Positions 17,590 to 26,476 of a stretch of 64,000 nucleotides of DNA are shown piece after piece. Source of the DNA: Collinsella tanakaei YIT 12063. GTDB lineage: Bacteria; Actinomycetota; Coriobacteriia; Coriobacteriales; Coriobacteriaceae. Below the pieces are notes generated by a model that was given only the letters and a program-made list of their open reading frames with translations, was not told where the DNA came from and made no database searches. The stretch lies in the NCBI RefSeq assembly GCF_000225705.1, contig NZ_JH126473.1:82388-146387 (forward strand). Reading direction: 5' to 3'. Numbering within the stretch: the stretch's first letter is position 1; the number at the start of each line of letters is the position of its first letter. The translations under genes and the position numbers were made by a program.

Positions 17590-17868
17590 ATGGGAGGAGA
17601 AGCGTTCAAGGCGCTCGCAGACCCCACGCGAAGGCGCATCCTCGAACTACTAAGAAGCGCCGATCTCACCGCCGGCGAGCTTGCAGACCACTTCGACATG
17701 ACCAAGCCGTCGATCAGCCACCACCTTAACACCCTCAAGGCCGCCGGGCTGGTCGACGCGGAACGCGAGGGGCAATCCATTGTCTACAGCCTCAACACCT
17801 CTGTTCTGCAAAACCTTATGAGCTGGTTTTATACCTTTACCGACAGGAGCGATTCAGATGATAAATAA
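17590..17868 (+). CDS. ArsR/SdpR-family autorepressor
   Basis: 92-residue winged-helix protein: FKALADPTRRRILELLRSADLTAGELADHFDMTKPSISHHLN... is the standard ArsR helix-turn-helix, with no metal-binding Cys pair. This fits the SdpR type, which is controlled through its membrane partner rather than by metals. ATG 17590 is preceded by GGAGTCCCC. The last 11 bases overlap the start of the SdpI-like gene, so the two are translationally coupled. By analogy with Bacillus subtilis sdpRI, the repressor is expected to bind its own promoter (dyad at 17481-17508) and to be sequestered by the membrane partner when the latter is engaged. That last step is inference. Confidence 0.85.
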   Translation: MGGEAFKALADPTRRRILELLRSADLTAGELADHFDMTKPSISHHLNTLKAAGLVDAEREGQSIVYSLNTSVLQNLMSWFYTFTDRSDSDDK

Positions 17869-18583
17869 GCAAAACGACACGCAGCGCAGCGCAAGCGTCA
17901 AATCCCCCGTCAACCGTCGTGCCTGGATAGCCCTGGGTGCGCTGTGCATCGTAAGCTTCCTTGGGCATCTCGCCATCTTTCCGCAGCTACCCGATATAGT
18001 CCCTACGCACTGGGACGCCGCCGGCAACGTTGACGGATGGAGCGGCAGGATGGCGACGCTGGGTCTCGACCTGCTTCCGCTGGGCCTGCTGGCGCTCTTC
18101 TACGCGCTCCCCAAAATAGACCCCCGTGGAAAAGCGTACGAGCGCATGGGCAGCTTCTATACCGGCGTCGTCACGCTTTTCACCGTGTTCTTGATCTGCA
18201 TGACCTGGACCACGGAGCTGACCGTTTTTGGCATCATCCCTCAAAATGAAAGCCCTATCGGTATCTTCACGGGAGTCACCGTCGGCATCGGGCTCATGCT
18301 GCTGGGTAACTACCTGCCAAAGGTCAAGCGCAACTACTCCTTTGGCTGCAAGACCCCTTGGGCGCTGGACAACGACCAGAACTGGCGTCTCACCCACCGC
18401 TTCGGAGGCGTCGCCATGGTCCTCGCGGGCTTGGTGACCGTCGTCTCCGGCTTGTTCTCTCGCCAGATGGGAGGGGCGGCGGTAGTCCTCCTCCTCTCCG
18501 CGGTCATAGGATCGTCCTTGGCGACCTATGCGTACAGCTACCTTGTATTCCGCAATGGGAACAAGCCCCTTCGCGCAAAATAA
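17858..18583 (+). CDS. SdpI-like membrane protein (DUF1648 + SdpI domain)
   Basis: 241 residues with about six hydrophobic segments. The DUF1648 part has the typical PDIVPTHWDAAGNVDGW sequence between the first two membrane helices, and the SdpI part contains GNYLPKVKRNYSFGCKTPWALDN with its conserved helices. In B. subtilis the homologue gives immunity to the SdpC toxin and sequesters SdpR. No sdpABC toxin genes are nearby, so the ligand here is unknown. The stop codon overlaps the 8-bp target duplication of the IS1595-type element that follows. Confidence 0.82.
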   Translation: MINKQNDTQRSASVKSPVNRRAWIALGALCIVSFLGHLAIFPQLPDIVPTHWDAAGNVDGWSGRMATLGLDLLPLGLLALFYALPKIDPRGKAYERMGSFYTGVVTLFTVFLICMTWTTELTVFGIIPQNESPIGIFTGVTVGIGLMLLGNYLPKVKRNYSFGCKTPWALDNDQNWRLTHRFGGVAMVLAGLVTVVSGLFSRQMGGAAVVLLLSAVIGSSLATYAYSYLVFRNGNKPLRAK

Positions 18584-18590
18584 ATGCAAA

Positions 18591-19273
18591 TCTAACAGTC
18601 ACCCAGATAGGTGATAGATAGCGCGGCCCGCAGGGCCGCGCTATCCTTATGCGTGCCAAACAGAGAATGTGCCCGAACGCCCACCCGGATCTTTGTTTGG
18701 CGACAATCCCTCCGGGTGGGCGTTCGGGCGGATGGGACCCACGCCGACGACGCGGACCCCTCCGAGGGATACGGGCGGGCGCGCAAGCGCGGGCCGTCCA
18801 AGCAGAGGCCGTGCATAGCGGTGGGCATCGACGCCCGCAGGGAGCCCGTCGCGGTGGTCTGCGGGCACGGCGAGCCCTCCGCCGCCCGCATCGGGGCGGC
18901 GCCCGGGGGTCACGTCGCGGAAGGGCGCGGCGCTCGTCCACGACCGCGAGAGGGCCCATAGCGTCCCCGTCGGGGAGAACGGTCTTGCGGACGAGTCCTG
19001 CAAGGCGGACGCGCGGGACCCGGGGTACCCGGAGGCGACGGAGCCGGCGAGCAACCTGCGCTCGCGGCCCAAGCGCCACCTCCGGCGCTTCGCCGGCATG
19101 GACCCCGAGAACCTGCAGTCCTACCTGAACCCCTACGTCTACTTCTTCAGGGTCGAGCGCGACGACGAGAGGCGGCCCAAAATCGCAAGGGCGGTCCGCC
19201 ATCTGCTCATGGCCGAAGCGAGGTTCCGCAGGTGAGGGGCGTTCCCCTATCACCTATCTGGGTGACTGCTAGA
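18591..19273 (+). mobile_element. Internally deleted IS1595-family element with intact ends
   Basis: 683-bp element with 27-bp terminal inverted repeats (18591-18617 and 19247-19273, one mismatch). It is flanked by an exact 8-bp target duplication AATGCAAA (18583-18590 and 19274-19281). An 8-bp duplication is characteristic of the IS1595 family. Inside are remains of a transposase lacking its N-terminal half and carrying a frameshift. Intact ends mean it could still be moved in trans. A hairpin (18617-18645) sits just inside the left end, and an 18-bp perfect inverted repeat lies at 18672-18689/18711-18728. Confidence 0.85.
18728..19235 (+). pseudogene. IS1595-type transposase remnant (frameshifted, N-terminus missing)
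   Basis: Reading in one frame up to about 18923 gives a segment with ADGTHADDADPSEGYG and then GIDARREPVAVVCGHGEPS, as in the first half of the IS1595 DDE domain. An extra G in the GGG at 18923-18925 shifts the frame. The continuing frame (ending TGA 19233-19235) gives ALVHDRERAHS, RPKRHLRRFAGMDPENLQSYL and a C-terminal HLLMAEARFRR. The Zn-ribbon N-terminal region of the family is absent. Not functional. Confidence 0.75.
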
Positions 19274-19327
19274 AATGCAAAACCCTGCCCACCCGCGATC
19301 TCGGGCAGGTAGCGAGCCCGCCGCCGC

Positions 19328-19831
19328 TTACACCGGCGAGGGGGAATCCTCCCGAATGACGGTGCGGGCGATGAGCGACAGCAGGGCTATCCGCACCTCG
19401 CGCGAACCATCGAGCACATCGACATCGTAGACGTCGCCGCGCAGCGCGGGCACCTGCTTGGCTCGCGCGACAACGCGATCGGAAGCATCGCGAATCTCGA
19501 AGCGGCACGTCCACGCTCGGCGGGTGACAACGGTCCAACCAACGGGTTGCACACGGATGACCGCCTCGTTGGTCTTGGCCGACACCCTGAACTTGCGCTT
19601 GAGATCCAACTCGGACCCATCCGCCATCGAGATCCCGTACGCACGGTCCTTGGTGTCCGTACGCGTAGTGGTATAGCGAGCGATCTCCACACCGGCACCG
19701 TCCACAACGCGCGTCAGCCTTGGAGCGGACAACGGATCGGTCTGGGCGGTATACAGGATCTCGCCCTTTTCGTTCGCAACTTCGGTCTCGCTGTGCACGC
19801 TCGCGAGCTTTGACGAAATGTGCAGTCTCAT
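19328..19831 (-). CDS. LURP-one-related / YxjI-like protein
   Basis: 167 residues. It starts MRLHISSKLASVHSETEVAN and consists of repeated beta-strands, such as ILYTAQTD and VEIARYTTTRT, ending in a DGSREVRIALLSLIARTVIRED helix. This is the tubby-like LURP-one fold pattern (DUF567), whose bacterial members include YxjI. ATG 19831 is preceded by CGGGGAGGGGTT. The biochemical role of this family is unknown; lipid or membrane association has been proposed for the fold. It is immediately adjacent to the IS1595-type element. Confidence 0.65.
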   Translation of the reverse strand: MRLHISSKLASVHSETEVANEKGEILYTAQTDPLSAPRLTRVVDGAGVEIARYTTTRTDTKDRAYGISMADGSELDLKRKFRVSAKTNEAVIRVQPVGWTVVTRRAWTCRFEIRDASDRVVARAKQVPALRGDVYDVDVLDGSREVRIALLSLIARTVIREDSPSPV

Positions 19832-19910
19832 AACCCCTCCCCGGGTCAACCACCATTCGACATATCGGCCTTTCTACCCACCTTGCGCCCGCGCAAAACC
19901 AAGCACGCGC

Positions 19911-19947
19911 AAAACAGGGGCCGAGAAGCGAATAGCCCCCCGGCCCC
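19911..19947 (-). terminator. Terminator of the ABC transporter operon
   Basis: GGGGCCG / CGGCCCC arms (19917-19923 with 19941-19947). On the minus strand it is followed by TGTTTTG. Confidence 0.65.
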
Positions 19948-20026
19948 GTGCGTTCCCTTGCGAATTATGCAGTCCGCCCCATGCTCGGTGCGCAGCGCGC
20001 GGCATCTGCGGACGATGATCGATGTC

Positions 20027-20830
20027 CTAGCTCAGCAGCATGCGATCGTTTGCCAACGCGCCGCCGGAGACCTCCTCGAACTTCTTGAGCAGGTCCGGAA
20101 CGGTAAGGTTCTTCTTCTCCTCGCCCGCAACGTCATAAATCACGTGACCGTCGCCCATCATGATCAAACGGTTTCCCATGCGGATCGCGTCGTTCATGTT
20201 GTGCGTGACCATCAGCGTGGTGAGCTTGCGCTCGGCGACGATCTGCTCGGTCAAGGCCAGCACCTTGGCGGCCGTCTTGGGATCCAGCGCCGCGGTATGC
20301 TCGTCCAAAAGCAGAACGCGCGGGTTGGTAAGCGTCGCCATCAGCAAGGTCAAAGCCTGGCGCTGTCCGCCGGAAAGCAGGCCCACCTTGGCGCTCATGC
20401 GATCCTCAAGGCCCAGATCAAGCATCTTGAGAAGCTCGCGATACTCGGAGCGCTCGTCCTTGGTGATTCCCCAGCGAAGGGTGCGGCGCTGGCCGCGGCG
20501 ACGGGCAAGGGCGAGGTTCTCGTCGATCTGCATATCGGCGGCGGTGCCGCGCATGGGATCTTGGAACACGCGGCCCAGATATTTGGCGCGGGCGGGCTCG
20601 GACAGTCGCGAGATGTCCTGGCCGTCAAGTTCCACGGTGCCCGAGTCGATGGGGTACACGCCGGCGATCATGTTGAGCAGAGTCGACTTGCCGGCGCCGT
20701 TACCGCCGATGATGGTGACGAAGTCGCCGTCGGCAAGCTCCAGATCAACGCCGGTAAGGGCGCGCTTCTCGGTCACGGTTCCGCGGTTGAACGTCTTCTT
20801 GACGTGAGAGAGCTTAAGCATCGGAGCCAT
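20027..20830 (-). CDS. ABC transporter ATP-binding protein (TrpX-type system)
   Basis: 267 residues with all ABC motifs in order: Walker A IGGNGAGKST (about residues 42-51), Q-loop VFQDPMRGT, signature LLSGGQRQALT, Walker B VLLLDEHTAALDP and the H-loop His in MVTHNMNDA. It powers the import system whose permease and binding protein lie just upstream. ATG 20830 overlaps the permease 3' end by 17 bp, with GAAGGGGG in front, so translation is coupled. The DEHTAALDP wording is typical of ATPases paired with ABC_sub_bind (PF04392) receptors. Confidence 0.92.
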   Translation of the reverse strand: MAPMLKLSHVKKTFNRGTVTEKRALTGVDLELADGDFVTIIGGNGAGKSTLLNMIAGVYPIDSGTVELDGQDISRLSEPARAKYLGRVFQDPMRGTAADMQIDENLALARRRGQRRTLRWGITKDERSEYRELLKMLDLGLEDRMSAKVGLLSGGQRQALTLLMATLTNPRVLLLDEHTAALDPKTAAKVLALTEQIVAERKLTTLMVTHNMNDAIRMGNRLIMMGDGHVIYDVAGEEKKNLTVPDLLKKFEEVSGGALANDRMLLS

Positions 20831-21734
20831 CCCCCTTCGAATACGAGCTGCGAAGCTTGATTTTCTCCCACACCACGGGCACGCACAGCGCCAGCGCGAC
20901 GATGACGGCGGAAAGCAGCTTCATGTCGTTGGCGTTCATGCCCATCTGGAGTACCACGGCGCGGATGAGGAAGTAGACCACGGAACCCACCACCGCGGAA
21001 GTAAGACGGCTGGAGAAGCTGACGAGCTTGCCAGGGGTGAGACGGCCCAGCACCTCGCCGATAACAATGGCGGCGAGGCCGATAACGATGGCGCCCGTGC
21101 CCATGCCGATATCGGCGTAGCCCTGGCTCTGGCAAATCAGGGCGCCGGACAGGCCCACCAGCGCGTTGGACAGCGTGAGGGCGATCATCTTGGTGGTGTT
21201 GGTGTTGACGCCCAGGGCGCGCACCATGGCCTCGTTGTTGCCGGTGGCGCGCAGCGCGCTGCCGATCTCGGTACCAAAGAACCAGTACAGCAGTGCGATG
21301 ATGAGCACGGCGACAAGGATGCCCACAACGGTCTCAAGCGTGCTTTCCGGCAGGCCGGTCATCTCGCTGATGCGAGAGAAAACGGTGGGCTGCGTCAGCA
21401 GCGGCGTATTGGACTTGCCCATGATGCGCAAATTGATGGACCACAGGGAAATCTGGGTGAGGATGCCCGCGAGGATCGCCGGGATCTCCAGCACCGTGTG
21501 CAAAAAGCCGGTCACGGCACCCGCGACGCCACCGGCGACCATGCCGGCGAGGACCGCCAACAGCGGGTCGACTCCGGCAACCAGCAGCACGGCGCACACG
21601 CTGCCGCCGGTCGCGAAGCTGCCGTCGACCGTAAGGTCTGCGATGTCCAGCAGCTTGTAGGTGATGAATACGCCAAGCACCATGATGCCCCAGAGCACAC
21701 CCTGGGAAACGGCACCCATAAGGGCGATACCCAT
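20814..21734 (-). CDS. ABC transporter permease (TrpX-type system)
   Basis: 306 residues with about nine hydrophobic helices and the family sequences LADLTVDGSFATGGS near the N-terminus and ALGVNTNTTKMIALTLSNALVGLSGALICQSQGYADIGMG in the middle. This is the BPD_transp_2 (branched-chain-type) permease fold used with ABC_sub_bind receptors. ATG 21734 follows AAAAGGAGGTAGATGAT. It is the second gene of the receptor-permease-ATPase operon. A single permease gene implies a homodimer. Confidence 0.9.
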   Translation of the reverse strand: MGIALMGAVSQGVLWGIMVLGVFITYKLLDIADLTVDGSFATGGSVCAVLLVAGVDPLLAVLAGMVAGGVAGAVTGFLHTVLEIPAILAGILTQISLWSINLRIMGKSNTPLLTQPTVFSRISEMTGLPESTLETVVGILVAVLIIALLYWFFGTEIGSALRATGNNEAMVRALGVNTNTTKMIALTLSNALVGLSGALICQSQGYADIGMGTGAIVIGLAAIVIGEVLGRLTPGKLVSFSSRLTSAVVGSVVYFLIRAVVLQMGMNANDMKLLSAVIVALALCVPVVWEKIKLRSSYSKGDGSDA

Positions 21735-21870
21735 ATCATCTACCTCCTTTTATTCGTGCGCCCCGCCAACGTTCGACGGGAGCCTTGAAACCCAACGCGG
21801 CACCTTGGGCGGCGGTGCCGTATCCAAGGTGCCGTAAGGCGTACTACCTATAGCGTGCGGCCAAGCGAGG

Positions 21871-22860
21871 TTACTCGTCCAAAACAGAAAGGTCGATACC
21901 AAGCGCGTCGGCCATCTCCTGGTTCTTAACCACTACCAAGTCCTCGGCGGAAAGGTGCTCGATGGCCATATCGGCGGGCTTCGCCTCGCCCTTGAGGATC
22001 TTGACGGCCATCTCGCCGGCGCGGTAACCCAGGTCCTCGTAGTTGATGGAGAGGGTGAATACGCCGCCGGCCATGCACATGCCCTCCTCGCCCGCGATGA
22101 AGGGGAGCTTGTTCTCCTTGCAGATCTGGCCGACCTGCGCGGCACCCTGGGCGATGGTGTTATCGGTGGGCGAGTAAAGGGCGTCGACCTTGCCCACGGC
22201 GGACTCGACCACGGACTGGATCTCGTTGGTGGACGAGACGCTGTAGCGCTCGTGCTCGATTCCCAGCTTATCGAGGGCCTCCTCCGCCATCTCGATCTGG
22301 ATCAGGGAGTTGGACTCGTTCGAAGCGTAGAGCAGACCCACCTTCTTGGCGTCGGGCAGCACCTTGTGCAGCATCTCGATCTGCTCGGCAACCGGGGTGA
22401 GATCGGAGCTGCCGGTGAGGTTGCCGCCGGGGGCGTCGTTATCGGCGACCAGGTCGGACGCCGCGAAATCGGTGATGGCGGTGCCCACGATGGGGATGTC
22501 CTTGGTAGCGTTGGCGGCCGCCTGCGCGGCGGGGGTCGCGATGGCGAAGATCAAATCGTCGCCGTCGCCTACCAGCTTGCTGGCGATGGTCTGGCACGTA
22601 GACTGGTCGTTCTGGGCGTTCTGCTGGTCGATGGTGTAGTTGATGCCGGAATCATCCAGGGCCTTCACAAAACCCTTGTTGGCGGCGTCGAGCGCGGTGT
22701 GCTCGGTAAGCTGCAGCACGCCGATCTTATAGGTGGCGTCGGAGGAACCGGTAGAGCCGGCGTCCTGGGTCGACGTGTTGCCGCATGCGGTGAGCGCGAG
22801 CGCGGTGAGTGCCGTGGCAGCGATTGCGGCACCCTTCTTAATGAGGCTGATTCGCTTCAT
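21871..22860 (-). CDS. ABC transporter substrate-binding lipoprotein (ABC_sub_bind, TrpX-type)
   Basis: 329 residues. The lipoprotein signal is basic (MKRISLIKKG), then hydrophobic, with lipobox LTAC and lipidation Cys26. The mature part is the PF04392 periplasmic-binding fold: IGVLQLTEHTALD, the TSxLVGDGDDLIFAIATPAAQAA stretch, PIVGTAITDF, and KVGLLYASNESNS. Homologues bind tryptophan, tyrosine or other aromatic or uncharacterised ligands; the ligand here is not decided. I take ATG 22860, 9 bases after GGAAGGG, rather than ATG 22869, which sits too close to it. First gene of the operon. Confidence 0.9.
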   Translation of the reverse strand: MKRISLIKKGAAIAATALTALALTACGNTSTQDAGSTGSSDATYKIGVLQLTEHTALDAANKGFVKALDDSGINYTIDQQNAQNDQSTCQTIASKLVGDGDDLIFAIATPAAQAAANATKDIPIVGTAITDFAASDLVADNDAPGGNLTGSSDLTPVAEQIEMLHKVLPDAKKVGLLYASNESNSLIQIEMAEEALDKLGIEHERYSVSSTNEIQSVVESAVGKVDALYSPTDNTIAQGAAQVGQICKENKLPFIAGEEGMCMAGGVFTLSINYEDLGYRAGEMAVKILKGEAKPADMAIEHLSAEDLVVVKNQEMADALGIDLSVLDE

Positions 22861-23187
22861 GGCGACCATCCCTTCCGGTAGAACCATGACGTCGCGGCCT
22901 TCCCTGCAGCCGCGCGTCCAATGGCACCAGATGTTACCGAGCTCGCCGCTCTTTTGTGTCGATAATATGGTGCTGATACAGGCTGTTAACCTTTGCAGGC
23001 GCCTTCACGCTCGTCTTTCGCGCCCATCCCCAACGCATGCCCTATGCGCCCGCGCGATCCGTCTTGACCCATAAGCCAAAGTAGACAATATGGGCTGCCC
23101 ACACCACAGCGATGATCGCGCGCGGGTTTGCGGCGTTCGGAGCGAGGGTATCATGTGCTGCATGCCATCCAATCGCAAGGGGATCCC
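22861..23187. promoter_or_regulatory. Divergent intergenic region before the ABC operon and mscS
   Basis: 327 bp. I looked for a T-box (Trp/Tyr sensing) and other riboswitch cores on the minus strand and saw none. No convincing promoter hexamers were identified. Confidence 0.35.
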
Positions 23188-23973
23188 ATGCAAGATATCT
23201 TTTCCCAGCTCATCCACATCGCCCAAATCCAATGGGTTCAACAGGTGCTTTGGACCGTGGTCCTAGCTCTGGCGACGCTCACCGCCTCGCGCATAGTCGC
23301 TCGCGCCATGAGGCATATCCTCGACCGGGACAGCAATCCCCTGCCGTCCTCGTCCATCATTATCAACATCGTCCGAGCGACCATACTGATCTTGGGCGCA
23401 AGCATCATCCTCGACGTCATCTACAACATCAACGCCAATGCGATCATCACAACCCTGGGTGTTGGAGGTATCGCGATCTCGCTGGGCTTTCAAGACACGC
23501 TTTCCAACCTCATCGGCGGCCTGCAGGTAACGTTTATGGGAATTGTCAGGCCGGGGGACAACATCGAGGTGGGCTCGGAGACCGGCGTGGTGCAAGACGT
23601 GGGCTGGCGCCACACCACCATCAAAGACGCGCTGGGCCAGACCGTCATAGTCCCCAACTCCATCATCTCTAAGACGGCGCTGGTCCACCTGCTGCCGGCA
23701 AGCCGCGTGGTAGTTCCCTTTGCGGTGCCGCGACAGCGCGAGGAGCAGGATGCCAAGCCATTCGATATCGATGCGTTGGCAGAAGAGCTGGCTGCGATGG
23801 CAAAGGCGGCGGCAAGCGATGTTTCCCATGTGGTCGAGGGACCCAAGGTGGTGTTCTCGGAGATCACGGAATTCGGCATCAAGGGCAAGGTCATCTTTGT
23901 GGTCGAGGATCCCGCCAAGACCTCAGCCGCGGCGGACGCCGTGGTGCGCGCCATCGCCCGCAGCCTCGCATAG
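23188..23973 (+). CDS. MscS-family mechanosensitive channel
   Basis: 261 residues. Membrane segments lie at about 18-38 and 65-90, followed by the pore-lining TM3: GVGGIAISLGFQDTLSNLIGG. A cytoplasmic MscS beta-domain follows (VRPGDNIEVGSETGVVQDVGWRHTTI and VIVPNSIISKTALVH). The beta-domain and C-terminal alpha/beta region are complete. It opens under membrane tension to release osmolytes on hypo-osmotic shock. ATG 23188 follows CAAGGGGATCCC. Monocistronic, ended by two GC hairpins (23976-24039). Confidence 0.9.
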   Translation: MQDIFSQLIHIAQIQWVQQVLWTVVLALATLTASRIVARAMRHILDRDSNPLPSSSIIINIVRATILILGASIILDVIYNINANAIITTLGVGGIAISLGFQDTLSNLIGGLQVTFMGIVRPGDNIEVGSETGVVQDVGWRHTTIKDALGQTVIVPNSIISKTALVHLLPASRVVVPFAVPRQREEQDAKPFDIDALAEELAAMAKAAASDVSHVVEGPKVVFSEITEFGIKGKVIFVVEDPAKTSAAADAVVRAIARSLA

Positions 23974-23975
23974 AA

Positions 23976-24039
23976 AACCCGCCGAGCACGATGCACGGCG
24001 GGGATCCGTGGCATTGCCCCGGGTAACGCGCCCCGGGGC
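23976..24039. terminator. Two GC hairpins between convergent mscS and nitroreductase
   Basis: CCCGCCG / CGGCGGG (about 23979-24002) and GCCCCGGG / CCCCGGGGC (24016-24039). No long T run, so termination efficiency is uncertain. Confidence 0.5.
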
Positions 24040-24047
24040 CCAAATCT

Positions 24048-24641
24048 TCAGAGCAACACTTGGTCCAGGGCGCGCTTGGGCACGTGGTGCACGCTCTTCT
24101 CATCGCGCCAATAATCGGTCGAGGCGGCGCCTGCCGCCATATCCTCCAGCACCACCGCCTCGCCGGGCTTGCCCAGCGCGATCACCATCAACGGGGCGAC
24201 GTTCTGCGCAAGACCAAGCGCGCGGGCAACCTCCGCCTTGTTGAACGCATGCAGCATGCAGGCCCCGTAGCCGGCAGACGCAGCCGCCAGCACAATGGTC
24301 TGCGCCGCGATGCCCTCATCCACCGCCGTGGTGGCGCCGCCGCCCGCGTCGCAGATCACAATATAGCCGGCAGGGCGCTCGCCGGGTACGGGTCCGTCCC
24401 AATCTTTAAGCGCGCCCGCCCATTTGAGGTGGACGAATACCGCCGCGCGCTCCTGCTCGGCGCAGACCACGCGAAAGCGCAAGGGCATGCGGTTGGCGCC
24501 GCTCGCCGTCTGGCGCGCAATGTCCACCAAGTCGATCAAAACCTCGCGCGGCATGCCCGCCGCCTCATCAAAGCGTCGGTAGCTGCGACACGCCTGCACC
24601 AGCTTTGAAAACCCGTCCATCTTCTCGTCCACCATCGACAT
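24048..24641 (-). CDS. Nitroreductase family protein
   Basis: 197 residues. SYRRFDEA near the N-terminus is the FMN-binding segment of the nitroreductase fold, followed by ARQTASGANRMPLRF (substrate/FMN helix) and AVDEGIAAQTIVLAAASAGYGACML, a pattern of the Nfs/oxidoreductase branch. The likely cofactor is FMN; the substrate is unknown. ATG 24641 has GTATGGGGGC in front; ATG 24635 is another option. It precedes no partner gene and its 3' end meets the mscS terminators. Confidence 0.82.
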   Translation of the reverse strand: MSMVDEKMDGFSKLVQACRSYRRFDEAAGMPREVLIDLVDIARQTASGANRMPLRFRVVCAEQERAAVFVHLKWAGALKDWDGPVPGERPAGYIVICDAGGGATTAVDEGIAAQTIVLAAASAGYGACMLHAFNKAEVARALGLAQNVAPLMVIALGKPGEAVVLEDMAAGAASTDYWRDEKSVHHVPKRALDQVLL

Positions 24642-24698
24642 GCCCCCATACCGTTGATGCCGCGTCATCTCGCGTGAGCCGCGCGGCTGCCTTTCAAG

Positions 24699-24733
24699 CA
24701 AAACGCGGGACCGGCACGCAACCGGTCCCGCGT
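24699..24733 (-). terminator. Terminator of the leu operon
   Basis: A 12-bp perfect stem ACGCGGGACCGG / CCGGTCCCGCGT (24703-24714 with 24722-24733). On the minus strand it is followed by TTTTG. Confidence 0.85.
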
Positions 24734-24769
24734 CGATTATACGGTGCTTCGCGCGGGCGCCGCCATGTA

Positions 24770-25879
24770 CTAGATGCGTTGCGCCACCGCAGTGCCCATA
24801 GCGTCGGTGCCCAGGACCTTGTCCCGCGGGGTCTTGCCGTCAACAATGTCGCCCGTGCGCAGGCCATCGTCCAAAACGGCGACCACGGCCGCACGGACCG
24901 CGTCCGCAGCGTCGTCCATGTTGAAGCTGCAGCGCAGCATCATCTCGACGGAGAGGATCTGCGCCAGGGGATTGGCGATGCCGCGGCCCGCGATATCCGG
25001 CGCGCTGCCGTGGCTGGGCTCGTAAAGTGCCACGCCGTCGCCCAGGCTGGCGCTGGCGAGCATGCCCAGCGACCCGGTGAGCTGCGCGGCCTCATCGGAC
25101 AGGATATCGCCGAACATGTTCTCGGTCACCACCACGTCGAACTCCGCGGGGCGGCTGATGAGCTGCATGGCGGCGTTATCTACCAGAACGTCCTCAAGCT
25201 CGATATCGGCGTACTCGGCGTCATGCACGCGATGGACCACCTCGCGCCACATGCGGCTGGTCTCGAGCACGTTGGCCTTGTCGACGCTGGCCACGCGGCC
25301 ACGGCGCTTGCGCGCGGCCTCGAAGGCCTGGCGGGCGATGCGCTCGACCTCGAACTCGCGATACTCCAAGGTGTCGTAGGCGCGCTGGCCGGAAGTGCCG
25401 TTCGCGCCCGCGCCCTCCTCATTGTAGAAGCGCTCGCGGCGGCCAAAGTACAGACCGCCCGTGAGCTCGCGCACGATCATCATATCGACGCCGTCGATAA
25501 CCTCCGGACGCAGCGTGGAGGCGCCGGCAAGCGGGGCGAACACCTGCACCGGGCGCAGGTTGGTATACAGCCCCAGCTCTTTACGGATGCCGAGCAGGCC
25601 CTGCTCCGGGCGGGGCGCGCCGGGCTCGGTGGCATCCCACTTGGGACCGCCCACGGCAGCCAGCAGCACGGCGTCCGAGGCGCGGGCCGCCTCAAGGGTG
25701 GCCGCCGGCAGCGGATCTCCGCACGCGTCGATTGCGGCGCCGCCGATGAGCGCGTCGTCGCAGGAGAAATCCACGCCGAAGCGCGCGCCCACCGCGGCGA
25801 GCACCTTCTTGCCCTCGGCCATGATCTCCGGGCCAATGCCGTCTCCGGGCAGGCAGCAGATGGTATAGGTCTTCTTCAC
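24770..25879 (-). CDS. leuB: 3-isopropylmalate dehydrogenase
   Basis: 369 residues. It oxidises and decarboxylates 3-isopropylmalate with NAD+, the third specific step of leucine synthesis. Seen: [12 protein letters not shown]-terminus, the [14 protein letters not shown] substrate arm, REL..GGLYFG, the [12 protein letters not shown] helix, [11 protein letters not shown] with metal-binding Asp residues and the NAD-binding [19 protein letters not shown] chose GTG 25879, with TTGGAGTTGCAAC in front; the ATG at 25939 would add a Ser-rich tail unlike the family. Last gene of leuACDB, 63 bp after leuD. Confidence 0.95.
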   Translation of the reverse strand: MKKTYTICCLPGDGIGPEIMAEGKKVLAAVGARFGVDFSCDDALIGGAAIDACGDPLPAATLEAARASDAVLLAAVGGPKWDATEPGAPRPEQGLLGIRKELGLYTNLRPVQVFAPLAGASTLRPEVIDGVDMMIVRELTGGLYFGRRERFYNEEGAGANGTSGQRAYDTLEYREFEVERIARQAFEAARKRRGRVASVDKANVLETSRMWREVVHRVHDAEYADIELEDVLVDNAAMQLISRPAEFDVVVTENMFGDILSDEAAQLTGSLGMLASASLGDGVALYEPSHGSAPDIAGRGIANPLAQILSVEMMLRCSFNMDDAADAVRAAVVAVLDDGLRTGDIVDGKTPRDKVLGTDAMGTAVAQRI

Positions 25880-25942
25880 GTTGCAACTCCAAGAACTCGA
25901 GCTGGGACCAGATGCATAGGGGTTGGGAATCGAGGCCACGGG

Positions 25943-26464
25943 CTACTCCCCCAAAGCCGTGCGGGCGTCGGCGGCGGCGAGCTTGGCGCGCGTGCGCTCC
26001 ACCAGGCCGCCCGCCTCGATAATCTCTGCGATAAACGGCGGGAAGGGCTCTGCCGTAAAGCGCTCGCCGGTGCGCCGGTTTACGATCGAGCCGTCCTCGG
26101 TGTCGACGTCGACGGTATCGCCGGCAGCGATCGCATCGACCGCGGCGGGGCACTCCAGGATGGGCAGCCCCACGTTGATGGCATTGCGGTAGAAGATGCG
26201 CGCGAAGCTCTTGGCGATCACGCAGGACACGCCCGCGGCCTTGATAGCGACCGGCGCGTGCTCTCGCGACGAGCCGCAGCCGAAGTTCTCGTCCGCCACG
26301 ATGATGTCGCCGGGCTTGACGGTGGTAGCGAACGCAGGGTCGATATCTTCCATGGCGTGCGCCGCCAGATGCGCGTGGTCCGAGCTATTGAGGTAGCGCG
26401 CGGGGATGATGACGTCCGTGTCGACGTCTCGTCCGTAGCGAAAAACGGTTCCGCTGAATTTCAT
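25943..26464 (-). CDS. leuD: 3-isopropylmalate dehydratase small subunit
   Basis: 173 residues, swivel domain of isopropylmalate isomerase. Seen: [31 protein letters not shown] (substrate-binding loop), [19 protein letters not shown]. Together with LeuC it converts 2- to 3-isopropylmalate. ATG 26464 is preceded by AAAGGAGAGCAGCC, 12 bases after leuC, so the two subunits are made together. Confidence 0.96.
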   Translation of the reverse strand: MKFSGTVFRYGRDVDTDVIIPARYLNSSDHAHLAAHAMEDIDPAFATTVKPGDIIVADENFGCGSSREHAPVAIKAAGVSCVIAKSFARIFYRNAINVGLPILECPAAVDAIAAGDTVDVDTEDGSIVNRRTGERFTAEPFPPFIAEIIEAGGLVERTRAKLAAADARTALGE

Positions 26465-26476
26465 GGCTGCTCTCCT

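Noticed and set aside
18617-18645. Terminator of the SdpI-like gene
   Set aside because: The hairpin lies inside the IS1595-type element and so came with it; it has no real T run, though it might stop transcription incidentally.
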